Assembly (NCBI GenBank): GCA_028287415.1
Contig: JAQBPS010000122.1
Coordinates: forward strand, 1-5,799
DNA: 5,799 nt
Reading direction: 5' to 3'
Source: Bacillota bacterium
GTDB taxonomy: Bacteria; Bacillota; Sulfobacillia; Symbiobacteriales; Symbiobacteriaceae
The notes under the pieces were generated by a model. That model ran no database searches. It saw only the letters and a program-made list of their open reading frames with translations, and had not been told where the DNA came from. Both the position numbers and the translations under genes were made by a program. Positions 1 to 4,069 of this stretch are shown in pieces. Numbering within the stretch: position 1 is the stretch's first letter; each line of letters starts with the position of its first letter.

Positions 1-59
1 TCGGCGCCGTTCTCTATATGTAGGGCTCTGTTTGTTTAGGGGAGCTGGGGGCGCCCGTC
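1..59. other. Left-edge non-coding stretch downstream of the Com-like gene
   Basis: This short stretch follows the stop codon of the minus-strand Com-like gene. I see no gene and no convincing terminator here. In phage Mu, com is followed by the gene whose translation it controls, so the leftward operon may continue beyond the window, but nothing in these bases proves it. Confidence 0.4.
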
Positions 60-242
60 TCAGACGAGGGCGGGCTCCCGGACTTCCTTTACGGTGGTCT
101 CGTCGGCGGTCACCCGGGCCTCTACGACCTTGCCGCACTTGCACTTGATCTCCATCTGAACCTCACCGACGATGCGGGTCACATCCAGCAGCCGCTTGCC
201 GCACCGGCACCGGATCTCTTGGCGATTACCGCTCCGTGACAC
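60..242 (-). CDS. Com-like zinc-knuckle regulatory protein
   Basis: This is a 60-residue protein with two cysteine pairs, CRCGK at about residues 12-16 and CKCGK at about 34-38, joined by a beta-type segment (VGEVQMEIKCKCGK). The pattern resembles the Com/zinc-ribbon family of phage Mu, a small protein that binds mRNA and activates translation of mom. I chose the GTG at 242 because AAAGGAG lies about eight bases upstream, the resulting length (60 aa) matches the family, and it overlaps the upstream HTH gene by only 17 bases. An in-frame ATG at 269 would add nine residues with no good ribosome binding site. It is probably co-transcribed and translationally coupled with the HTH gene. The Com assignment rests on cysteine spacing and context. 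A generic zinc-ribbon DNA- or RNA-binding protein is the alternative. Confidence 0.72.
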   Translation of the reverse strand: MSRSGNRQEIRCRCGKRLLDVTRIVGEVQMEIKCKCGKVVEARVTADETTVKEVREPALV

Positions 243-462
243 CGGCCCCACTCCTTTCTGGGAACTCATTCAGGTTCAACTCAGCACACAGGGCCTGCTT
301 CACCTCGTCGCGGGTCTCTATGTCCCAACTATTTTCCAGCCGCCCCAGGATCGTTCGGCTGACGATCACGCCCCGGTTAGCCAGGGCCTGTGCCAGTTGC
401 CGAAGTGTCATCCCTTTGGCGATCCGGGCCATTATGAGCGGCAGTCGCCGGTTGTCTTCCAT
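226..462 (-). CDS. Small Cro/Xre-type helix-turn-helix regulator
   Basis: This 78-residue protein is almost entirely one HTH domain. The core at about residues 12-62 (IAKGMTLRQLAQAL, then VSRTILGRLENSW) fits the lambda-repressor/Cro fold, with TLRQLAQAL as the first helix and VSRTILGRLEN as the recognition region. It starts at ATG 462, preceded by GAGGTG about nine bases upstream. It is the first gene of a leftward operon with the Com-like gene and diverges from the larger repressor at 664. Being small, without an oligomerisation domain and facing away from the repressor, it most likely plays a Cro-like early role. That role is inferred from layout. It could equally be a general Xre regulator. 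Confidence 0.8.
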   Translation of the reverse strand: MEDNRRLPLIMARIAKGMTLRQLAQALANRGVIVSRTILGRLENSWDIETRDEVKQALCAELNLNEFPERSGAGVTER

Positions 463-484
463 GTTGCCGACACCTCAATATCTC

Positions 485-497
485 GTCCTCTGAGGAC
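485..497. promoter_or_regulatory. Candidate operator palindrome, leftward leader
   Basis: The sequence GTCCTC-T-GAGGAC is a perfect 6+6 inverted repeat around one base. It lies just downstream of the leftward -10 region and upstream of the HTH gene ribosome binding site, where a bound repressor would block transcription. It could alternatively form a small RNA hairpin at the start of the leftward transcript. Confidence 0.45.
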
Positions 498-498
498 A

Positions 499-527
499 AC
501 TTTATAACGACGGGTTTCCGCTGTCAA
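499..527 (-). promoter_or_regulatory. Leftward promoter for the HTH-Com operon
   Basis: On the minus strand there is a perfect TTGACA (527-522). The -10 is either TATAAA (506-501, 15-bp spacing) or TAAAGT (504-499, 17-bp spacing). Transcription would start roughly 30 bases before the HTH start codon. The -35 sits inside an inverted repeat shared with the rightward promoter, so both promoters are probably controlled by the same protein. Confidence 0.6.
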
Positions 528-616
528 CAGAGTTTGTCCCTAAAACACAAGTTCTTTTTGTAACAAGCGCGGGCTTCATGAAACGTTCACAATCCCTCTG
601 TGTTGACAACGGAAAC
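514..616. repeat. Inverted repeat spanning the divergent promoter region
   Basis: The motif TGTTGACANCGGAAAC occurs at 601-616 on the plus strand and at 529-514 on the minus strand, with 15 of 16 bases identical. Each copy contains a perfect -35 box and extends eight bases into the spacer, further than a shared promoter consensus would explain. Within each copy, GTT and AAC ends form an imperfect dyad, suggesting a repressor operator. The arms are 71 bases apart. The interval is A+T-richer than the flanking genes and contains no ORF I would call. Confidence 0.6.
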
Positions 617-631
617 AGCAGTGTCTACACT
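603..631 (+). promoter_or_regulatory. Rightward promoter for the repressor gene
   Basis: TTGACA at 603-608 and TACACT at 626-631 are separated by exactly 17 bases. The -10 overlaps a perfect 10-bp palindrome, ACACTAGTGT (627-636), a further candidate operator. Transcription should start near 638, about 25 bases before the GTG start of the repressor. Confidence 0.72.
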
Positions 632-663
632 AGTGTTCAGAGCACAAGGAAGGGGGTCATGTT

Positions 664-1335
664 GTGTTGGGAGAACGACTGCGGGCGCTCCGCGACCGCA
701 CAAGGCTCCGTAGAAGCGACCTGGCCGCCCTCTTTGACCTGACCGAAAACGGATATGACCAATACGAACGCAAAGAAAACGCGGGAGTGCCGCCCTTGAC
801 CAGAGCGGCCTGGGCGGCATCCCGAATGTTAGTTAGCCTGGACTGGTTGATTGGGAATTCGGCTACGATGTGGGCACAGGATATATTGATGCCCATGCGA
901 ATCACACTCAGGACCGAAATAGACCGGCGCCCGTTGGGGCCGTCCGTCGATTTCGACCACCGCATTTGCGAGCTGCTCCGCTGGACTCACCAGTATGACC
1001 CCGAACGGTACGATGCGTTCGTTCTGGCGGCTGTTGCCCCGCTGGCCCGCAGCCGGGAGAAATGCCTCGAAAAGATGGAGGCCATTCTCCAGGGCGAGGA
1101 CATCGAGATTGTCAACCCAGCCATCGACTACCTGGCCGGGTTCTGGCAGTTGTCGCCAACCTGGCTCATGCACGGCACCGGCGAACCCTTCATCACCGAT
1201 CCCGGTCCGCACCTGGCCACCCTACAGTTCCTCCAGGAGCACGGCCTGTCGTATGAGTTCCTGGCGCATCATTTGAACGTGCTCACTGCCCTCAAGGCCG
1301 GCTGGACCGCCGACCAACAGGAAGCTGGCGAATAA
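664..1335 (+). CDS. Repressor-like protein with two Xre-type segments
   Basis: This 223-residue protein starts at GTG 664, with a strong AAGGAAGGGGG ribosome binding site ending seven bases upstream. An out-of-frame ATG at 659 is rejected. Residues about 3-65 form an Xre/CI-type HTH (GERLRALRDRTRLRRSDLA, then NGYDQYERKE), ending in LVSLDWLIG, a common tail of phage repressor HTH domains. A second similar tail, LSPTWLMHGTGEPF, occurs at about 163-176 after a helical segment, so the protein may carry two HTH-like repeats or a degenerate second copy. No Ser-Lys peptidase domain of the LexA/CI type is visible, so RecA-stimulated self-cleavage is not expected. Its position opposite a Cro-like gene makes it the likely lysogeny regulator. 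It ends on a bidirectional terminator. Confidence 0.78.
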   Translation: MLGERLRALRDRTRLRRSDLAALFDLTENGYDQYERKENAGVPPLTRAAWAASRMLVSLDWLIGNSATMWAQDILMPMRITLRTEIDRRPLGPSVDFDHRICELLRWTHQYDPERYDAFVLAAVAPLARSREKCLEKMEAILQGEDIEIVNPAIDYLAGFWQLSPTWLMHGTGEPFITDPGPHLATLQFLQEHGLSYEFLAHHLNVLTALKAGWTADQQEAGE

Positions 1336-1370
1336 CAAAAGCCTCCCCGATATCGGGGAGGCTTTTGTTA
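1333..1370. terminator. Perfect 38-bp palindrome, bidirectional terminator
   Basis: The palindrome is perfect over 19+19 bases with its centre in GATATC. It has a GCCTCCCC / GGGGAGGC core flanked by AACAAAA and TTTTGTT, so each strand ends its stem in a U-rich tract. The repressor stop codon (TAA 1333-1335) is the first triplet of the palindrome. It sits between convergent genes and can terminate the repressor from the left and the prepeptide/TPR transcript from the right. Confidence 0.9.
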
Positions 1371-1376
1371 TGCCTG

Positions 1377-1505
1377 TTAACTACAGGGCATCGGCAGATT
1401 GCTTCCGGCGCAAGCGCCAACCAGTTGCGGTATGACCGCTGCGAGGAGCAGTTGGAACCCCAAGGCCGCCAGAACAAAGGACACGATTCGAGTCTTCAGT
1501 GACAC
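1377..1505 (-). CDS. Candidate secreted signalling prepeptide (42 aa)
   Basis: I read this small ORF directly; I do not recognise a family. It starts at GTG 1505, preceded by GGAGAGGG about eight bases upstream, very similar to the site in front of the TPR gene (GAGAGGGG). It begins 20 bases after the TPR stop codon on the same strand and ends seven bases before the shared terminator, so it looks like the last gene of a two-gene operon. The product has a basic N-terminus (SLKTR), a hydrophobic stretch at about residues 7-31 (IVSFVLAALGFQLLLAAVIP) and a short tail, CAGSNLPMPCS. Signal peptidase could cut after VGA or after ACA, leaving a nonapeptide such as GSNLPMPCS for further trimming. VGAC also resembles a weak lipobox. 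Alternatives are a small membrane toxin or a lipoprotein-like peptide. The TPR neighbour favours a Phr/AimP-like pheromone. Confidence 0.62.
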   Translation of the reverse strand: MSLKTRIVSFVLAALGFQLLLAAVIPQLVGACAGSNLPMPCS

Positions 1506-1525
1506 TTTCCCCACCCTCTCCGAAT

Positions 1526-2404
1526 TCACCTGAGCTGAGCTACGAGCGTTTGTGATGCCCGAAGAGATGATAGATCCCGGAGCCGCCCAATTCCGGACGC
1601 CATTCCCAACGCTGCATCTCGGGCCTGATCTATGCGGCCTTGCTTACTTAATAGTGAGATTCGTAGATGATTGAGCTGACGAGCGGCATACTCGCTGGGA
1701 TACTGTGCAAGTATGACTTCAGCTCCGGCAACGGCGGTAGCTACCTTTGCAAGGTCGCCGGCAGCGAGCCCAATGTGCGCATCACTGATGGGCACGTATA
1801 CCCTCTGGAATGCATCCTCTGGAATGGACGCTCTCGCCGTGTCCGCTGCGGCCTGCGCATCCGCAACCCGGCCCTCACTGGCCAGCAGACGAACAAGGTC
1901 GGCACAGACCAGACCAAGAAAGCAAAGGCGATCTCTCTCATCATGGGGGCCGATGTTGCAAAGGTGCCACACCCTGGCCGCCTCATAGGCCGCAATCGCT
2001 TCTGCGGCTGTGCCGTGCTTCGCTTTATAGTCCCCCACGCCTCGAAGCGCCCGACCGCGGAAGCGTTCATCAGCCGGCAGGTACTCGAACATCTGAGCGA
2101 CGGATCTCTGCCACGCGTCCGCATCCTTCATCTCGTCGGCGATATGCGCCCCGAGGAAACTGGTTTTCAGTTTCGTGAGCGGTCGGGCCTCTGAAGCCGC
2201 CATCACTTCTTCAACCAGGCCGGCGCACATCGCAGCGTTGAGAGGGCTGGTCAGGAGTTGGACGTTTGCCTTCAGGTGTAGGTAGTCGTACCGATCAGCA
2301 CCGGCAAAGGATGCCCTGTGCTCGGATATCAGTATTAACGCTTGCGCAAGGCGTCCAGAGCGCAGCAACGTGTATACCGTTGGTTCAAGCTCCTTGTACT
2401 GCAT
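1526..2404 (-). CDS. TPR-repeat protein, candidate peptide receptor (Rap/AimR-like)
   Basis: This 292-residue all-helical protein starts at ATG 2404 (MQYKELEPTVY), with GAGAGGGG seven bases upstream. The reading frame extends upstream to 2509, but that part covers the promoter and lacks a ribosome binding site. TPR-like helix pairs are visible at about residues 119-145 (DYKAKHGTAAEAIAAYEAAR), 170-194 (ASEGRVADAQAAADTAR), 209-232 (GLAAGDLAKVATAVAGAEVI) and 247-270 (SKQGRIDQARDAALGMAS). There is no N-terminal HTH like that of AimR, PlcR or Rgg, so if it is a receptor it would act like Rap proteins by binding another protein, possibly the repressor at 664. The downstream prepeptide gene and own promoter support a receptor-signal pair. 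TPR folds are generic, so a scaffold role is possible. Confidence 0.72.
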   Translation of the reverse strand: MQYKELEPTVYTLLRSGRLAQALILISEHRASFAGADRYDYLHLKANVQLLTSPLNAAMCAGLVEEVMAASEARPLTKLKTSFLGAHIADEMKDADAWQRSVAQMFEYLPADERFRGRALRGVGDYKAKHGTAAEAIAAYEAARVWHLCNIGPHDERDRLCFLGLVCADLVRLLASEGRVADAQAAADTARASIPEDAFQRVYVPISDAHIGLAAGDLAKVATAVAGAEVILAQYPSEYAARQLNHLRISLLSKQGRIDQARDAALGMASGIGRLRDLSSLRASQTLVAQLR

Positions 2405-2450
2405 AGACACCCCTCTCTCGGTTGGTGTTGCCGGTGGTTGATTTGTGAAC

Positions 2451-2480
2451 AGTATAGACTCAAATGCGTTAACTTTGCAA
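2451..2480 (-). promoter_or_regulatory. Promoter of the TPR-prepeptide operon
   Basis: On the minus strand, TTGCAA (2480-2475) and TATACT (2456-2451) are separated by 18 bases. The start point would lie near 2444, giving a leader of about 40 bases before the TPR start codon. The spacer contains the palindrome GTTAAC. The absence of any second minus-strand promoter before the prepeptide suggests that receptor and peptide are co-transcribed. Confidence 0.65.
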
Positions 2481-2544
2481 CAGAAACATACGCAAATGGG
2501 ACCAAACATTCGTTCGCCAATATTCGCAGGACCATGCTGTCATT

Positions 2545-2596
2545 TTGGTGAAATGTCTGTCGAAAGTATAGTGCAAGGTACACGGCATGTTATAGA
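2545..2596 (+). promoter_or_regulatory. Promoter region for the AlpA-like gene
   Basis: Two plus-strand candidates are visible. One is TTGGTG (2545-2550) with TATAGT (2567-2572) at 16-bp spacing. The other is an extended -10, TG-T-TATAGA (2588-2596), with no clear -35. Both lie in the A+T-rich intergenic stretch that divides the leftward TPR operon from the rightward genes. Which one is used cannot be decided from sequence. Confidence 0.4.
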
Positions 2597-2624
2597 ATAA
2601 GATATAGCGTAAAATATAGCACTA
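2591..2624. repeat. 12-bp periodic TATAG direct repeats
   Basis: TATAG occurs at 2591, 2603 and 2615, exactly 12 bases apart, with A-rich spacers (TTATAGAATAAG, ATATAGCGTAAA, ATATAGCACTAG). A fourth copy at 2567 is two periods (24 bases) upstream. The near-helical phasing immediately upstream of a small HTH gene suggests tandem binding sites, for example for the AlpA-like protein itself. Simple A+T richness is the alternative. Confidence 0.45.
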
Positions 2625-2666
2625 GTGAAATTAGAAGTGAGGTATGATGTTAAACGGTGATGCATC

Positions 2667-2876
2667 ATGCCTTACCCTCGCAAGGTGCGGCGCCAGCCGC
2701 CGGAGGGGTACATATCGACAGAAGAGGCCATGCGGTTCCTGGACATGTCCCTGCGCACGTTCTACAAGTACAAACGAGAATACAAGGACTTCCCGGCCTC
2801 GCTGATGCAGGGCGGCAGGGCCTGGTACAAACGCGCCGACCTGGAAACCTGGAAGCGTAATCACATGGAACCGTAA
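2667..2876 (+). CDS. AlpA/HTH_17-type small DNA-binding protein
   Basis: This 69-residue protein carries a MerR-like winged HTH of the AlpA/excisionase group at about residues 15-65. ISTEEAMRFLDMSLRTFYKY is the two-helix DNA-binding unit, followed by the wing and final helix (GGRAWYKRADLETWKRN), which is typical of this group. The start at ATG 2667 is preceded by GGTGA six bases upstream. Proteins of this kind act as excisionases, as activators of integrase genes (AlpA of CP4-57) or as small regulators. Here it is transcribed away from the TPR operon and lies first in the rightward gene set, so an early regulatory or directionality role is likely. A separate excisionase-like gene directly before the integrase makes the regulator role somewhat more likely. 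Confidence 0.72.
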   Translation: MPYPRKVRRQPPEGYISTEEAMRFLDMSLRTFYKYKREYKDFPASLMQGGRAWYKRADLETWKRNHMEP

Positions 2877-2951
2877 CATAATTCTCGCTTGCCGTAAATG
2901 GTTCGCTAATAGGTTTGTCGTCGCGGGGGTAGATTCCTGCTGTTCATGGTG

Positions 2952-2981
2952 TAGACAGAAAAGGTTTCGATATGGTACTAT
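2952..2981 (+). promoter_or_regulatory. Promoter of leader element A (HNH gene)
   Basis: TAGACA (2952-2957) and TACTAT (2976-2981) are separated by 18 bases. The predicted start, within GTCTCCAGAG, lies at the very beginning of the tandem-hairpin leader. The promoter at 5570-5599 has the same spacing and the same CTCCAGAG start context. Confidence 0.62.
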
Positions 2982-2983
2982 GT

Positions 2984-3067
2984 CTCCAGAGCGCCGAGAG
3001 CGCCAAAAGCAGAGCCCCCCGAGGGCCTGGCCCCTTCCCTTCACCGGGACGGGCGCCGGGTCCTTTT
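2984..3067 (+). promoter_or_regulatory. Structured leader A: tandem CNNGA hairpins plus attenuator
   Basis: Hairpin 1 is GCGC (2991-2994), loop CGAGA, GCGC (3000-3003). After an AAAAGCAGA linker, hairpin 2 is GCCC (3014-3017), loop CCCGA, GGGC (3023-3026). The 3' strand of hairpin 2 is also the first part of the terminator stem beginning at 3023, so hairpin 2 and the terminator cannot form together. This is the arrangement of an antiterminator/terminator switch. The element is homologous in layout to leader B at 5600-5690, with swapped but compensating stem bases. It may be read by a protein, by a small molecule or by RNA polymerase itself, as HK022 put sites are. No ligand can be named. Confidence 0.65.
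3023..3067 (+). terminator. Attenuator terminator of leader A
   Basis: The 5' arm GGGCCTGGCCCC (3023-3034) pairs with GGGCGCCGGGTCC (3051-3063), with one bulged C at 3054. After a T/C mismatch (3035/3050), TCCC (3036-3039) pairs with GGGA (3046-3049) around a six-base loop. TTTT (3064-3067) follows. The U-run is short, so termination may be partial, which fits an attenuator placed before a gene. Confidence 0.6.
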
Positions 3068-3097
3068 GCGTTGTCCAAGCAATGGAGGGGCGCCGCT

Positions 3098-3733
3098 ATG
3101 GCGAAAGTTCAGAAGAAGGTCCGGCTGCCGGCCCGTAGGGTGATCGCCCAAGCCTGGGCTCCACTGCTCAAGCATTTCCTGCACGTAGACATAAACCTGC
3201 CGGTCTGTTGGGCGTGTCATACCGGAGTACCTTTTGATCCGAGCGCTGAAGGGGCGGCCCGCTGGGATACAGCCCGAGGTTTGGACCGTCACCACATCGT
3301 TCCCGAATCCCTGGGTGGCACGGCGGACGCCCGCAACCTGTTTCTGATCTGCCCGGCCTGTCATGCCCAGGCGCCCACAACGGACACCCCGGAAATCTTC
3401 TATGCCTGGCTCGAAACCCGGCTGAAGAAGACCCAGCGCGAGGCGAAGAAGATCGAACGGTCTTTGCGAGAGTTGTTGCCCGGCAAGCGGGACTTTGAAG
3501 CCATAGTCGCATGGGCCGCCGCGAAAGACCCAGCCGAGCTGCGGGGCATAATCCTGGGCGCCAAGGTCGGGGTACACTTCGACTCGAAGAAAGGGCCGAC
3601 GATTCCCATCTCTGGCGTAGTCGGATTTCTGGTCCAGCAGTTCCGCAAGGAGACCGCCGGTCAGGCGGCACCGCCGGTCCAAGAGAAACGAAACCGGGTG
3701 GCGGAATTTATCCAGTCCGTGCTGGGCATTTAG
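3098..3733 (+). CDS. HNH endonuclease
   Basis: This 211-residue protein starts at ATG 3098, with GGAGGGG (3084-3090) seven bases upstream. The frame is open further upstream, but that part is the structured leader. The nuclease core lies at about residues 37-92: CWAC (C37, C40), then RHHIVPESLGG (H65, H66), ARN (N80) and CPACH (C85, C88, H89). This is a complete HNH/beta-beta-alpha-metal site with its four structural zinc cysteines. The remainder (about 100-211) is helical and not recognised. Phage HNH proteins nick or cut DNA in packaging, homing or defence. Here it lies in the integration module rather than beside terminase genes, so a packaging role is not supported. It is probably co-transcribed with the downstream excisionase-like gene (16-base gap) and controlled by leader A. 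Confidence 0.82.
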   Translation: MAKVQKKVRLPARRVIAQAWAPLLKHFLHVDINLPVCWACHTGVPFDPSAEGAARWDTARGLDRHHIVPESLGGTADARNLFLICPACHAQAPTTDTPEIFYAWLETRLKKTQREAKKIERSLRELLPGKRDFEAIVAWAAAKDPAELRGIILGAKVGVHFDSKKGPTIPISGVVGFLVQQFRKETAGQAAPPVQEKRNRVAEFIQSVLGI

Positions 3734-3749
3734 CAAGGAGGGGTGCAGC

Positions 3750-3965
3750 GTGTCGCCTGGTGAAAAACTTCTACTGTCCGCCCAGGAAGCGGCCGACCTG
3801 TTGGACATCGGCATGAACAAAATGTACGCCCTCCTGAACGCCGGCGAGATCCCGGCCATTCGGCTGGGCATTGCCAGGACCACGCAGCAGCGCGGCGTCC
3901 ATTGGAAAATTTCCCGGGCCGCGCTCGAGCGCTGGATCGCATCCCAGACCGACGCCGCTAGCTAA
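3750..3965 (+). CDS. xis: Excisionase-like HTH_17 protein
   Basis: This 71-residue protein begins at GTG 3750, preceded by AAGGAGGGG six bases upstream. It matches the excisionase/DNA-binding HTH_17 pattern: LLSAQEAADLLDIGMNKMYA forms the HTH, NAGEIPAIRLG is the typical turn, and HWKISRAALERWIAS is the final recognition segment. The segment IARTTQQRGVHWK replaces the usual short G-x-x-W/R-I wing, so the wing is slightly extended. It lies 16 bases after the HNH stop and about 100 bases before the integrase. That position is typical of the recombination directionality factor that bends attachment-site DNA and drives excision. The xis name rests on position and fold, not on proven activity. Confidence 0.75.
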   Translation: MSPGEKLLLSAQEAADLLDIGMNKMYALLNAGEIPAIRLGIARTTQQRGVHWKISRAALERWIASQTDAAS

Positions 3966-3982
3966 CCGTCTGCCTGTTCGAA

Positions 3983-4011
3983 TTGACGTTCGGTTTCGTT
4001 ATATGTAGCAT
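3983..4011 (+). promoter_or_regulatory. Candidate integrase promoter
   Basis: TTGACG (3983-3988) and TAGCAT (4006-4011) are separated by 17 bases. The start point would fall at about 4017-4019, exactly at the foot of the hairpin at 4016-4048. This would let the integrase be transcribed separately from the excisionase gene. Confidence 0.5.
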
Positions 4012-4015
4012 TGAG

Positions 4016-4048
4016 TTGATGGCAACCCTTTCCTGCGGTTGCCATCAA
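4016..4048 (+). promoter_or_regulatory. 12-bp perfect hairpin in the integrase leader
   Basis: TTGATGGCAACC pairs perfectly with GGTTGCCATCAA around a nine-base loop (CTTTCCTGC). No U-tract follows on either strand, so it is not a standard intrinsic terminator. It ends ten bases before the AGGAGG ribosome binding site of the integrase. It could stabilise the 5' end of the mRNA, act as a protein operator at DNA level, or modulate translation. Confidence 0.65.
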
Positions 4049-4069
4049 TCTGATAACAGGAGGTAGCGT

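Noticed and set aside
20..50. A third leader copy on the minus strand near the left edge
   Set aside because: AAACAGAGCCC resembles the linker and hairpin start, but no paired GGGC, second hairpin or terminator follows.
172..507. Plus-strand open frames opposite the HTH and Com-like genes
   Set aside because: They lie antisense to two well-supported genes, lack ribosome binding sites and show no recognisable domain.
1292..1477. Minus-strand 61-codon frame crossing the terminator
   Set aside because: It runs through the perfect palindrome into the repressor gene, lacks a ribosome binding site and uses a different frame from the better-supported prepeptide.
1667..2194. Plus-strand 175-codon frame opposite the TPR gene
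   Set aside because: It is antisense to a protein with clear helical-repeat character. Its translation has no recognisable domain, and no promoter or ribosome binding site precedes it.
2405..2509. N-terminal extension of the TPR protein to ATG 2509
   Set aside because: This would translate through the best promoter of the region and has no ribosome binding site, while ATG 2404 has GAGAGGGG upstream.
2984..3067. Assigning the leaders to a known riboswitch class (guanidine-II or an ANTAR target)
   Set aside because: The loops are CNNGA pentaloops, not ACGR tetraloops or hexaloops with A1/G4. Only the general tandem-hairpin plan is shared.
2972..3097. Upstream start for the HNH protein at 2972
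   Set aside because: That start lies inside the promoter, and the translated part is a low-complexity reading of the structured leader. ATG 3098 has a strong GGAGGGG.
3041..3883. Minus-strand 280-codon frame opposite the HNH and xis genes
   Set aside because: It is a shadow of two plus-strand genes with recognised domains and spans their leader. GC-rich DNA often leaves such frames open.
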